A stretch of DNA of 64,000 nt, from the NCBI GenBank assembly GCA_015075175.1, contig JABTUV010000015.1:1-64000 (forward strand), given 5' to 3'. Each line of letters begins with the position of its first letter. Within the stretch, counting starts at the first letter, position 1. Under the pieces are notes generated by a model. The model had not been told where the DNA came from and searched no databases. It saw only the letters and a list, made by a program, of their open reading frames with translations. A program made the translations under genes and the position numbers. Source of the DNA: a bacterium. Lineage in GTDB: Bacteria; Hinthialibacterota; Hinthialibacteria; H5-UNCL2. Positions 33,636 to 42,845 of this stretch are shown here, piece after piece.

Positions 33636-34648
33636 GCGTCCGCATCCTCCACGGTGATCTCGCCCTCCGTCTCCTCCGCCCAGGGATACGCCCAGCCGTG
33701 GTTCCAGGCGTGCCGGGCCAGTTCCTCGCGCAGGTGCGCGGTGAGAAGCTTGCTGTCGGAGGCGGCGCAATTGTCCTCCACGTGCGCGACCGTCCTCATG
33801 CCCGGAATGACAGTTGAAACCGCGGGATGGGAGAGGCAAAACTTGAGCGCCAGCCGCGCCAGGGTGGGACGGTCTTCGTTGAGGAAAGCCGACAGTGGCT
33901 CGAGGTGGCGGGCCGCCTCCTGCAGTCGCTGGGGCGTCAACCATTCGCGCCGCCAATCGTCCTGGTCGAATTGCGTGTCGGGAGTGAGGGCGCCGGTCAA
34001 GAGCCCCTCCTCGAAGGGTACGCGCGCGATGATGCCCACGTTGGCGGCCTGCGCCGCGGGAAAGAGCTTCTCGGCGGGCCGCTGCTCGAAGATGTTGTAA
34101 ATGACCTGGATGGTGTCGGTCAGGCCCGCCTGGACCAGGCCCAGCCCGCCGTAGGCGTCCCAGTCGTTGACCGACACTCCGAAGGCGCGAATCTTCCCCT
34201 CCGCCCGCAACTGCTCCATCGCGTCGTACCAGTCGGTCTCCATCACGTAATCCGGCGTCCAGGCGTGCAGCTGCTGCACGTCCAGGTAGTCCGTCTGCAA
34301 GCGCCGCAGGCTGGCTTCCGTGCATTCGATGATCCAGTCGGCGGGGAAGGTCTCCTCGATGGGGTCGCCGGGGCGGACGGGCCAGCGCATGGTCTTGGGA
34401 GGGACCTTGCTGGCGATGACGATCTCCTCACGATGAGCGCCCAGCGCCCGCGCGATCAGCTCCTCGCTGTGGCCGTCGCCGTAAACCATCGCCGTGTCGT
34501 AGAAAGTCACCCCCAGCTCGAACGCCCGCGTCAGCGCCGCGACCGCCTCCTCGTCGCGGGCCGCGCCCCACATGCCGCCGATGCCCCACGCCCCGAACCC
34601 GATCTCACTCACGCGAATCTGGGTCTTGCCGAGAATCCGATAGCGCAT
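33632..34648 (-). CDS. aldo/keto reductase
   Basis: 338-residue NADPH-dependent TIM-barrel reductase. Catalytic tetrad visible: Asp and Tyr in FYDTAMVYGDGHSEELIARAL, Lys in EIVIASKVPP, His in DVQQLHAW. Cofactor-binding end sequence KFCLSHPAVSTVIPGMRTVAHVEDN is typical of the YajO/MocA-like subfamily. GGGAGG site seven bases before ATG 34648. First gene of a tightly overlapping three-gene set with a pseudopilin-like protein and a GH43 enzyme. A role in sugar oxidation/reduction downstream of glycan breakdown is an inference. Confidence 0.9.
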   Translation of the reverse strand: MRYRILGKTQIRVSEIGFGAWGIGGMWGAARDEEAVAALTRAFELGVTFYDTAMVYGDGHSEELIARALGAHREEIVIASKVPPKTMRWPVRPGDPIEETFPADWIIECTEASLRRLQTDYLDVQQLHAWTPDYVMETDWYDAMEQLRAEGKIRAFGVSVNDWDAYGGLGLVQAGLTDTIQVIYNIFEQRPAEKLFPAAQAANVGIIARVPFEEGLLTGALTPDTQFDQDDWRREWLTPQRLQEAARHLEPLSAFLNEDRPTLARLALKFCLSHPAVSTVIPGMRTVAHVEDNCAASDSKLLTAHLREELARHAWNHGWAYPWAEETEGEITVEDADA

Positions 34649-34746
34649 GGAACCGCCTCCCGTGAAGGGCTCAAAAAAACTGCCATGCAGCCGACCGATA
34701 TTGTGGAGCTGGACCGACCACTTTGCAAGCGCGAACGCCGCCGGGA

Positions 34747-34827
34747 AAACGCGCGGGACAGTCGCCGATTTCCGCCGGCAAGCCCGGCAAGCGAGGCGGG
34801 TTCTCGCTTCGGAAACCGGCGCCTGTT
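34747..34827. repeat. family B1 inverted pair
   Basis: GGGACAGTCGCCGATTTCCG at the left and CGGAAACCGGCGCCTGT at the right, about 40 bases apart, just upstream of the IS110 remnant. Confidence 0.75.
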
Positions 34828-34861
34828 TGAATGTATAGGTGCGAGGGGTTGACAGCAAGAA

Positions 34862-34926
34862 GCCTCCTGCGAGTAATAAGGTTGGCCCAGTTCGGTCGAA
34901 CTGACTCAAAATACTCAACAGGAGGC
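34862..34926 (+). ncRNA. structured leader of the IS110 remnant (bridge-RNA-like candidate)
   Basis: Outer 8-bp stem GCCTCCTG (34862-34869) / CAGGAGGC (34919-34926); inner stem CAGTTCG / CGAACTG at 34888-34903; two large internal loops of 18 and 15 bases between. It lies directly in front of the transposase coding sequence, where IS110-family elements carry their bridge RNA. The outer stem also pairs with the AGGAGG ribosome-binding site, so a translational role is an alternative. Confidence 0.4.
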
Positions 34927-34929
34927 ATC

Positions 34930-36046
34930 TCATCATCGACCAGAGGATACTACTACATTGGGTTGGATGTCCACAAGAAGAGCGTGAGTTTTGCGTGATG
35001 GAGCCGGATGGGACGGTGGTGAAGGAGGGCCGGGTCGTGGCGACGCGAGGGGCGTTGACCGCCTGGGCGGAAAGCCTGCCGGGGCGGTGGTACGGAGGAT
35101 GGAAGCCACCCTCTTCAGCGGCTGGGTGTACGACCACTTGCAGGGGTATGCGCTGCGGCTGGCGGTGGGCGATCCGGGGCGGTTGAAGGCGATCACGGCG
35201 GCCAAGAAGAAGAGCGACGCGCTGGATGCGCGGATGCTGGCGAATCTGCTGCGCTGCCATCTGTTCCCAGAGTGTTTCATGGCGCCCAGCACCGTGCGGG
35301 AGGCTGCGCCGCGTGTTGCGCTACCGCAACAAGATGGTGCGTGAGAGCACGCATGAAGAACCACATTTCGGGCTGCTCATGGAGACGGGTATGGAGTACA
35401 ACAAGAAGCAACTGCACGGCCGGCGCTAGCTTCGCCCGGTTGCTGGAGCAACTGGAGCTGCCGCCGTCGGTGCTGAATCTTTACGCATGACACGGGCCGG
35501 ACTGGATTTCTTCCAGTCGCGCCAGGGTATCTCTTGGCGGCGCTGGCCCGGGATTCCCGCCTGCAGGAACGCATGGAACGGCTGAGGAGATTGCCGGCGT
35601 CGGCCAGGTGACGGCGTTGACCTGGATGCTGGAGATCTGGGATCCGAACCGCTTCCGCAATCGGCGCCAGGCGGTCAGCCACTGTGGACTGTGCAGCGCG
35701 CAGCGCGAGTCGGCGGGCAAGATGCAACGGGGCCGCTCTCAAGAAGCGCAATGGGCATCTGCAGACCATTTTGATCGAGGCCGCCAAACTGGCGCCGCGG
35801 TATGATGCCACGCTGGCGGCGGTGTATGATCGGACACTTGCGTCAACCGGCCGGCGGAATCTGGCGACGCTGGCGGTGGCGCGCAAGTTGGTGGGATATC
35901 TGCTGGCGGTGGATCGGCGCTGGCGCGGAACAGAAGAGGAAAGTGGCGGCCTAAGGCCAAGAGGGAACTCAAAGAACGCGGATCTGACTCAGGATAGCCG
36001 GCCAGCCCCCGTGTTAGGGACTGCGCAAGCGGCCCTGCGCTCGTAA
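34930..36046 (+). pseudogene. IS110-family transposase remnant
   Basis: In-order fragments of a DEDD/serine recombinase-type IS110 transposase in several frames: YYIGLDVHKKSVSF (first catalytic Asp), LRLAVGDPGRLKAITAAKKK and SDALDARMLANLLRCHLF (DAR motif), YRNKMVRESTR, RLRRLPGVGQVTALTWMLEI, HCGLCSAQRESAGKMQRG (transposase_20 domain with the conserved Ser region), and LQTILIEAAKLAPRYDATLA. At least five frame changes are needed; the first is in a T-run (near 34,995). No intact start codon follows the AGGAGG site. No second copy is in the window. Inactive as written. Confidence 0.85.
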
Positions 36047-36575
36047 GGCGACCCTGGCGCCTGTTTCGGGGCTGGCTGGTGGACCACAACTCATAATTTG
36101 GCAGGCCCATGGCCCGCGGGGCCATGACCCAGGCCACCATGGATGTCTGGTCGCGTTGGCTTAAGCAACGCCGACCCAAACGGGAGCCTCAGGCTCCCAT
36201 CCCTGAGGAAGGTTCGTGGTCGAATGCGTTTATCGCTTTTCGGGTTGCCGGAGGAGTACGCCATAAAGAAAGGCGGAAAGAATCATCTCTCCGCCCTCCT
36301 CCGTATAACCACCGGTCGCGGCGCTCGGGTCGCTCGCCAGCGTTGCCCTATCCTCCGGACCGGCACGCAAAGCGTATCAGAAACAGGCATTCGGACAAGT
36401 GCCGAAGCTCGTGGGAGACTCTTTTCCCTTGACAGGTACCTATCATGGATGTCCCTCGCCCCGAAGGCTTGATTTTCCGCCGCCGGGCGGCTACAAACAA
36501 TGACGGCCCGGTCGCCGCACGGCCGACCGAGACCGTCGCCCGGAGTCGTCGCATGTCTCCTCACACCTTCATTCC
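36047..36575. other. intergenic region with no supported gene
   Basis: Short open frames on both strands show no family resemblance. CAGGCCCATGGCCCGCGGGGCCATGACC near 36,102-36,128 is palindromic. The right end of the IS110 element should lie here, but I cannot define it. Confidence 0.4.
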
Positions 36576-38587
36576 CCGATCCCTTCATCTCGTCGCTGCG
36601 TCCTATAATCCTCTTGGTCGTGCAAACGGGCGCGGCCGAGGACCCCGCGTCGCCTTCGCTACGGAACGCCTGTGCGCCGCCCTCGCCGATCCCGCCGCCG
36701 TCACGATTCACACTACTACCGTGGAAGCCGCGTCCAATCCCTACACCCTGCAAGTAACCGGCAACGTGGTGTACGTGACGGGCCGATCCCGCCGGCATCC
36801 TCTACGGTTGCCTCGACCTGGCCCGGCGCGTGCAGCGCCCTCGGTGGCCGGCTCCCCGAAGACTTCTCGGTCCAAGAGTCTCCCGCGCTCTCCTTGCGCG
36901 GGACCTGCATCTTCCTGATGAAACTGGGCGGCCCGACTATCCGTCACGCCCCAGGGGCCCCTTCTTCTACGACAAGGCCATGGACGCTCGACTATCTCGA
37001 CTTTCTGGTAGAGAACCGCTTCAACTGACGCATCGCCTTCTGGAACGGCCATCCGTTCGATTACCGTCAAGTTGGAGCAGTACCGGAAGCCAGAGCAGCC
37101 TGTCGCCGCAACTGTTAGAGGAGAACCACGACACGCTCTTGTGGCTGGCGACGGAGGCGGAGAAGCGCAACATCTGGCTCATGTTCCAGTTTTACAACAT
37201 CACCTCGCCCGACTTCGCCCGTGCGCACGGCCTTCCCTGCGGCAACAGCGACCCCACCCTGCTCTTGGCGGGTACACGGCTGTGCATCGAGAAGTTCGTC
37301 TCCGAGTTTCCCAGCATCGGGCTGTACATCTGTCCGGGCGAGGCCCTGCGCCTGCAGTACACCGACGGTTGGATCAACGACGTGATCCCGCCGGCGGTCA
37401 ACCGCACCGGCAGGAATCCGCCCATCATGATCCGCGCCTGGGGCATCGACCTGCCGCACATGGCTAAGGTCGCCGGCCACTACACGCCGCTCCATACCGA
37501 GCGCAAGTACAACGTGGAGATGCTGGCCTCCGACCACGTGGATCCGGAGAACCTGGACTGGTCGAGAGATGACCGCCAGCACGTGGTCAACGTGCATTGC
37601 ATCGCCAACCTGGAGCCGTTCCGTTGGTCGCCGCCGTCCCATATTCAACGCTGCCTGCAGAGTTCAAGCGAGCGAGGGGGCTACGGACTGCATCTGTATC
37701 CGCGCAAGGCCTGGCGCTGGCCCTATGGCTGCGACCTTCCTGATGCGACCCAGGTGCAATGGAAGCGCGACTGGATGTGGTTTGAGGCGTGGAGCCGCTA
37801 TGCCTGGAATCCCGATCTCGATCCCGGCGAGGAGCAAGTATACTGGAGCGCGCCTCACCGAGCATTTCGGCGACCGGTCCGCCGCGGAAAAGTTTTGGCC
37901 TCGCAGGAAGCCGCCCGCCGACGTCTTGCCCAGCCTGCAGCGGCTGATCTGGCTGGCGGCGACAACCACCACAGTCCTCTCCGCGGGATATTGTCCCGCA
38001 GATGTTGGCGGCGCCCGGCGCGCCTTCCTGCGCGGGCGCGTGATGCGCATCCCCACCTACCTCGCCGCGTCGAACGGGGAAGACTGGGAAGGGCACCGCG
38101 CGCGAACCTGCCCCGCCGTGCTTGCCCCCGCCAGCGTAACCGCCACCGGCGCGGGCAGGTCCTCGACCTCGTCGCGCGCCGACAGCCTGATCTTCACCGA
38201 CCGCGCCTACACCTTCGGAATGCCGTCCCGCCGGAGTTCATCGGCCTGCCCACGATTCGCTTCTCCAACGACGAGGGCAAACGGGGCCAGGCCCGCATCC
38301 GCTTCCGCTGCGACGAGCCGGTGCGCGTGTTTGTCGCCTTCAACCGACCCAGCATCAACTGGGCCGATCCGCCCGCCAAACTGGACGTTCTACCTGGACG
38401 GGTACCCGTTCGAGGGCGTGTCGTTGGAGATCGCGTGGCGCGAGTATCCGGCGGGCGACGGGTTCCATTTTCCCACCGGCACGTGCGCCGTCATGGGATT
38501 CGCGCGTGTCGACGGTCCCCGCCGGCGCCCGGGCAGACGCCGGTGGAGTTCATGGCCGAGCTGGTCGATGCTGCGAGACGGCTCTGA
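36576..38587 (+). pseudogene. second GH67-like secreted glycosidase, broken
   Basis: Family member related to the gene at 2.3-4.9 kb. Fragments in order: LRPIILLVVQTGAAEDP (signal peptide), RVAFATERLCAALADPAAVT, NPYTLQVTGNVVYVTG (GH67-like N-domain), SLRGTCIFLMKLGG, WTLDYLDFLVENRFN, then a long intact core at about 37,080-37,830 (LLEENHDTLLWLATEAEKRN, IMIRAWGIDLPHMAKVAGHY, MWFEAWSRYAWNPDLDP). The C-terminus shifts frame again (LTEHFGDRSAAE, FIGLPTIRFSNDEGKRGQAR, YLDGYPFEGVSLEIAWREYP). At least seven frame changes. The preserved core shows strong selection in the past. Confidence 0.8.
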
Positions 38588-38887
38588 GTGCGGCGACGCT
38601 GGGCGCGGCCCGCGCGACCTGCAACACGACCGAGGCGCCGCCGCGCTTCCGCCGCCGATGTTACGTTACTTGGCACGGTTCTATCAAAACAGCTGGCCGC
38701 CGCGCTCGCGACGACGCTTGGCAGGCCGATGCTGCCCCCTGGGGCCTGCCGTGGACGCGCTTGGGGCTTCACCAGAACTACCGCCCAGCTGACCGCGCTC
38801 ACCGGACGACCTACGAGCATGAGCGACGTCCCCATGGTATCCATCCGCAATCTGGGCGTCTGTCCGTTCCATTGAGCGACATGCTGC
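38588..38887. other. region between GH67-like remnant and dockerin fragment
   Basis: No reading frame here matches a family. It probably once joined the GH67-like enzyme to the TP linker and dockerin that follow, since both lie on the same strand and the combined order (enzyme, linker, dockerin) is common. Confidence 0.35.
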
Positions 38888-39166
38888 CTTATTTTGAAAG
38901 TACGCGCGAACCTGCTGGCCCAGGCCGCCACGCCGACCACCACCCACACGCCCACGATCACGCCCACGCCCACGCCGACCTCGGCCGGACGCGGGGACCC
39001 GTTCTGCGACGGCTGGCGGAACCTGTGGCGCGGATCTCCTTGCTTCTCCTTCTTCTGGCAAAGCGATGAGGACCCGTCTTCGGCCCCGGCGGACCTGGTG
39101 GACGACGGCGTCATCAACCAAGAGGACCTGTTGGCGCTGGCGGGCTGCTGGCGGGCGGACTCTGAT
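38888..39166 (+). pseudogene. TP-rich linker plus dockerin-like C-terminal fragment
   Basis: The frame reads NLLAQAATPTTTHTPTITP then TPTPTSAGRGDPFCDGW, and ends in ADLVDDGVINQEDLLALAG (CW follows), a dockerin type I half with Asp-x-x-Asp-Asp-Gly-x-Ile-Asn calcium loop. No start codon or signal peptide belongs to it. Likely the stranded C-terminus of the broken GH67-like enzyme upstream. Confidence 0.6.
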
Positions 39167-39454
39167 GGCCGCGGGAACCGACGGCATGGCGGCTACAAGA
39201 TTCCTCTTGGCAGCCTCGGCGCTCATGCCCCAAAACGGCGGTGGCGGCGTATGGATCATGAGTTTCACCGCGGTTGTCAAAGAGGTTGCGGGCTGGTGGA
39301 TCGGCTGGATTGAAGAGATTCCCGGCGTTAATTCGCGGAGCAGGATACGCGATGAGCTGTGGACAATCTCCGTTCGGCGCTGGGAAGCGATCAGGCGATC
39401 CATCGCGCCGAGGCTCGCGCGCCGCCGCGGACGCCTGCGGGTTGGCTTCCTTTT

Positions 39455-39870
39455 TCACGAATGGCTTACGCGGAAATACGCCTCGGCTGTTGCGTCGATC
39501 GCCACGAGGGCATGAATGCCATACGCCGCCAGCGCCAGCAGTGCGGCGTCCTCGAGGATCAACGTCACTCCCAGCGCGCGGCCGGACCGAGCAGCCGCAG
39601 TCGATGCCCGCCATCCCGCGCGCCAACGCCACGCTCGCCGCTGCGATGAACACCACCAGGGGCCGGCGATCAAAGTTCCGCCGCCGCCCGCGCGCGCCGA
39701 AAAGGAGGGCCTGCCGCCGCCGCCAACTCGACCCCGGCAGCCCGGCCACAAGTCCGATCCACCGCTCCGGTAGGAGGTCATAGTGGTAAACGGCGGTCGC
39801 CAGGCTGTCGGGGTCCATCAGCTTTGGGCCAAGCCGCGGCCACGAACACGACGAGAAGCACGGCGCGCGC
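39455..39870 (-). pseudogene. MauE/DoxX-like redox membrane protein, broken
   Basis: Pieces in order on the minus strand: LMDPDSLATAVYHYDLLPER (about 39,820-39,760), RRPLVVFIAAASVALARGMA with GIDCGCS (the MauE Cys-Gly-Cys), then in another frame LGVTLILEDAALLALAAYGI and the end AEAYFRVSHS. MauE-type proteins reduce or shuttle disulfides for periplasmic partners. It lies just downstream of a thioredoxin-like gene on the same strand, so the two probably formed one disulfide-handling unit. At least two frame changes. Confidence 0.6.
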
Positions 39871-39889
39871 CTGGAAGACCCCACCGGAA

Positions 39890-39966
39890 GAATTGGGGTC
39901 AGCGCCTGATTTTGGCATCGATTCCCTCACGGTCAAACTCCACGAGGAAAATTGGGCGCTGACCCT
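39890..39966. repeat. family B2 inverted pair
   Basis: AATTGGGGTCAGCGCCTGAT and, about 35 bases on, AATTGGGCGCTGACCCTAAT form the hairpin. It separates the broken MauE and thioredoxin genes and supplies the last codons and stop of the latter. Another cluster is at 50.11-50.24 kb. Confidence 0.8.
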
Positions 39967-40515
39967 AATTTTCCTTCTTCTCCTGCGAGGCGGCCAGGGC
40001 CGCGGCGATTTCGACCATGGCCCGCGTCGCCGCTTCATCCGTTCCCAACAGCAGCGGTTGGCCATGAACATCTTCAGCGTGGCCTCCCGGCTGGCCCGCG
40101 TGGCCTTGACCTGTCTTGTCCAGATAGGTGAAGAGCAGCTTCACGCCTTCCTCCGTCTGCGTGTCGTGCTCCAGAAAGATCACGTGGTCGGCGTAGGTCG
40201 TCTCTAGGTCGGGCAGTATCTTGTCGCGGAAGATGGCGCAGTCGGGACAGGAGGACGAATAGAAGAGATGCACCAGCAGTTTGCCGCCGGAGGCATGGGA
40301 GATGCCGGCGGGGGCCTCGGCGAGGGGCGCGGGGCGAAGGGGCAGCAGGTGTCCCGTGCGGCTGGCGGCCAACACTGCGCCTCGCGGCTCCAGCCCAGGT
40401 ACGACACGCGCGGCTCCGCTACCGTCCGTCGTTGACGAGAATGCCCGCCCGCGCCCAGGAGCACGAGCAGCGCCAGCATCGGCGCCTGTTTCCACGCGTA
40501 CTGCCATATCTTCAC
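39965..40515 (-). pseudogene. exported thioredoxin-like protein, broken
   Basis: N-terminal hydrophobic signal/anchor MKIWQYAWKQAPMLALLVLL in one frame; then another frame gives LLVHLFYSSSCPDCAIFRDK with active-site CPDC, followed by YADHVIFLEHDTQTEEGVKL and LFTYLDKTGQ. A short patch at about 40,080-40,110 is again out of frame before PLLLGTDEAATRAMVEIAAA. The terminal QEKKEN and TAG come from the family B2 repeat, so insertion of that repeat may have replaced the original end. Partner of MauE-like gene downstream. Confidence 0.65.
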
Positions 40516-40625
40516 AGGCGGCGCTCCTCTTCCACTTCGTCACAACACTATCGCCTAAACCAGCCTGTGTTTCAATTGCATCTGGCGAGTAGATGATCGG
40601 CTTTCGCCATGTTACGATGCACGAC

Positions 40626-41645
40626 ATGAAGCTCACTTGGCATCGCCTCTGCTTTATTCCGGGTTTAAGTCTTCTTGTTGGGATCGCCGCCGCCGATGCG
40701 CTGCCCGGCGATCTGAACGGGGATGGGCGCGTGGACGGGACGGATGTTCTGATCCTCTCACAGCATTGGCTGCGCGAGGCGACCTCCACCGCGACCCCCA
40801 CGGGTACGCTCTCCCCCACCCCCAGCTGGACCGTCACCCCCACCCCGACGACCGCGCCCGGGACCGGCTCCCTTTCGGGAACGGTGCGCGACGCCGAGAC
40901 CCAGGAGCGCCTCTGGGGCGTCCTGGTGGAACTGGTGCAGGACGGGACGCGCTTCCAGACGCTCACCTTGGACGGCAGCTACCTCCTCTCCAACGTCCCC
41001 TATGGCAGTTACAGCTTCTTTGCCGCCAAGTCGCCGGAATATCAGACCTTCACATTCTCCGGCTTGGCCGTCGGCGCCAGCAATCCGCCCGTGGACGTCT
41101 CTCTGCCGCCGCTCTTCACGCGTACCGCCACGCCCACGCCGACGAGTACCTCGGTCGCCACGCCCACGCCGACGGGGACGACCACCGCGACGCACACCTT
41201 CACGCGCACCTCCACACCCACGCGCACTCCCACGCCCACGCCCACCGTGACGCGCACTCCCACGCCCACACCCGCGATCCTGGCTCTGGGCACGGGCCAG
41301 TTTCGCACCCTGGATGAGGCGCCCGTGCTGCGCAACGGACAGTCGACCGGCAATCGCCTGACCTTCACGTTTTCGCCCAACGGGACGGCCAGCGCGCAAC
41401 TGGGAGGCGCGGCCGGCCGGACTTTCAATGGGAACTACACGTACTCATGGCAGGCCGGCCAACCGGGCGTGTTCACCTTCTCCGGCCTGACTCCTGGCGG
41501 TTCCACCAGCATGACCGTGGTGTCGGGAGACGGCCTGCCGTTGGGTGGACCCTATCCCAACCCGGAGCGGCTGCAGGTCGTCTTCTCGCTCTCCGACGAT
41601 GCCGGCGCGGTTTACCAGGCCGTGGCTTGGCGCGTGTCCGAGTAA
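40626..41645 (+). CDS. secreted dockerin protein with TP-rich linkers and carboxypeptidase-regulatory-like domain
   Basis: 339 residues. Signal peptide (residues 1-25), then directly a dockerin-type loop GDLNGDGRVDGTDVLILSQHW, a TP-rich linker, a CarboxypepD_reg/SpaA-like beta domain (GSLSGTVRDAETQERLWGVL ... YGSYSFFAAKSPEYQTFTFS), a second longer TP linker (about 60 residues), and a C-terminal beta domain of about 110 residues. Start at ATG 40626, chosen for the signal peptide; no strong ribosome-binding site. The dockerin could bind the cohesin-like domains of the 18.7 kb protein. No enzyme domain is visible, so a structural or adaptor role is possible. Confidence 0.8.
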   Translation: MKLTWHRLCFIPGLSLLVGIAAADALPGDLNGDGRVDGTDVLILSQHWLREATSTATPTGTLSPTPSWTVTPTPTTAPGTGSLSGTVRDAETQERLWGVLVELVQDGTRFQTLTLDGSYLLSNVPYGSYSFFAAKSPEYQTFTFSGLAVGASNPPVDVSLPPLFTRTATPTPTSTSVATPTPTGTTTATHTFTRTSTPTRTPTPTPTVTRTPTPTPAILALGTGQFRTLDEAPVLRNGQSTGNRLTFTFSPNGTASAQLGGAAGRTFNGNYTYSWQAGQPGVFTFSGLTPGGSTSMTVVSGDGLPLGGPYPNPERLQVVFSLSDDAGAVYQAVAWRVSE

Positions 41646-41749
41646 GCCGCAAGCAACCGGACTTTCCGCAGGGTAACAAGGGGCTTTTCCCGCCGACTTG
41701 TGTGTGTTATGATTCTCGGAAACATGTTACTTCCAAGGAGGCCCGTGCC

Positions 41750-42517
41750 ATGTCCCGACTTCGCACTCTCTCGCTCGCCGCGCTGCTTCTGGCGCCCGCC
41801 GCTTGGGCGCACTTCGGCATGATCATCCCCTCCGACAGCATGGTGATGATGGAGGACAACCGCACCCTTGCGCTCACGCTCTCCTTCTCGCATCCCTGCG
41901 AGGCGGAGGGCATGGAGATGGCCCGGCCCGCCGCCTTCGGCGTGATCGCCGACGGCAGCCGGCTCGATCTGTCCGCCACGCTGCAACCGACCCAGGTTCT
42001 CGGCCATGCCGGCTGGAAGGCCGAATACGCCGTCAAACGACCGGGCGTGCTGACTTTCTTCATGTCGCCGCAGCCCTACTGGGAGCCGGCGGAGGACTGC
42101 TTCATCGTGCACCACACCAAGTCGGTCGTGGCGGCCTTTGGCGAAGAGGAGGGTTGGAACCAGCCGGTGGGATTGCCGCTGGAGATCGTGCCGCTCACGC
42201 GGCCCTTCGGTCTTTATGCGGGCAACGTGTTCTCCGGCGTCGTGCTCAAGGACGGCAAACCGCTGGCGGGCGCGCCGGTGGAAGTCGAGTATTACAATCG
42301 CGACGGCAGGCTGTCTCCGCCCAACGATTACTTCATCACCCAGACGGTTCTGACCGACGAGCGGGGGGCCTTTCATTACAGTCCGCCGGCGGCGGGCTGG
42401 TGGGGCTTTGCGGCGTTGGTGGAGGACGAGAAGACCATGCCGCGCGAGGGGCAGGAGAAGAGCGTGGAACTGGGCGGAGTCCTCTGGGTCGAGTTCACCG
42501 CCTGGCCCGGACCGTAG
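41750..42517 (+). CDS. nikK: DUF4198 protein, periplasmic component of nickel ECF transporter
   Basis: 255 residues with a signal peptide (MSRLRTLSLAALLLAPAAWA) and DUF4198 sequence: HFGMIIPSDSMVMMEDNRTL, SFSHPCEAEGMEMARPAAF, GVLTFFMSPQPYWEPAEDCF, GLYAGNVFSGVVLKDGKPLA, VLTDERGAFHYSPPAAGWW. DUF4198 proteins accompany NikMLQO-type transporters (NikK). ATG 41750 follows AAGGAGG. A candidate -10 TATGAT is at 41,708. Histidine-rich start of the mature protein (AHFG) could bind metal. The stop TAG belongs to a family G palindrome, and a repeat array separates this gene from nikM. Confidence 0.85.
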   Translation: MSRLRTLSLAALLLAPAAWAHFGMIIPSDSMVMMEDNRTLALTLSFSHPCEAEGMEMARPAAFGVIADGSRLDLSATLQPTQVLGHAGWKAEYAVKRPGVLTFFMSPQPYWEPAEDCFIVHHTKSVVAAFGEEEGWNQPVGLPLEIVPLTRPFGLYAGNVFSGVVLKDGKPLAGAPVEVEYYNRDGRLSPPNDYFITQTVLTDERGAFHYSPPAAGWWGFAALVEDEKTMPREGQEKSVELGGVLWVEFTAWPGP

Positions 42518-42560
42518 TTGCGCAGCGTGCTGCGCGGTAGACCGCCGCGCCTCTCGATAT
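42513..42560 (+). repeat. family G palindrome at the nikK stop codon
   Basis: CCGTAGTTGC followed by GCAGCGTGCTGCGC: a perfect GCGCAGC-GT-GCTGCGC hairpin whose leader holds the nikK stop codon TAG. Near-identical copies end nikO (45,465) and stand alone at 47,769; a variant ends the GH43 gene; close copies lie inside folP (9151-9174) and inside the SagB-like gene. Confidence 0.8.
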
Positions 42561-42607
42561 GGCCCCGAAGATGGATTGCTTCTTTCATTGGGGCGTGTCA
42601 GCGGGGC

Positions 42608-42747
42608 CTACTCGAGGACACGGCTGACATTATCGCGCAAAGCTACTCGAGGACACGGCTGACATTTTCGTGCAAAGCTACTCGAGGACACGGCTGACAT
42701 TATCGCGCAAAGCTACTCGAGGACACGGCTTGGTTTTTCCCGTTCTC
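42608..42747 (+). repeat. 35-bp tandem array with ACTCGAGGACACGGCT core
   Basis: Four units at 42,608, 42,643, 42,678 and 42,713 (period exactly 35). Each is the core CTACTCGAGGACACGGCT plus filler GACATTATCGCGCAAAG (two base differences in unit 2; unit 4 diverges after the core). It lies between nikK and nikM. The same 16-base core with other fillers is found at 48.0-48.6 and 49.0-49.2 kb. Confidence 0.9.
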
Positions 42748-42845
42748 GAATAGTCCCGAGAAAAGAAAAACCGAGTTCTCGAGTAGCGAAGAAAGAGAAC
42801 CCGAGTTCTCGAGTAGCGCCGCAGGCGCGTATCGAGAGAACGACA
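42748..42845. repeat. GAGTTCTCGAGTAG palindromic fragments
   Basis: GTTCTCGAATAG, two copies of GAGTTCTCGAGTAGCG and a closing GTATCGAGAGAACG make imperfect palindromes. The same motif frames the large block at 47.8-49.0 kb. Confidence 0.75.
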
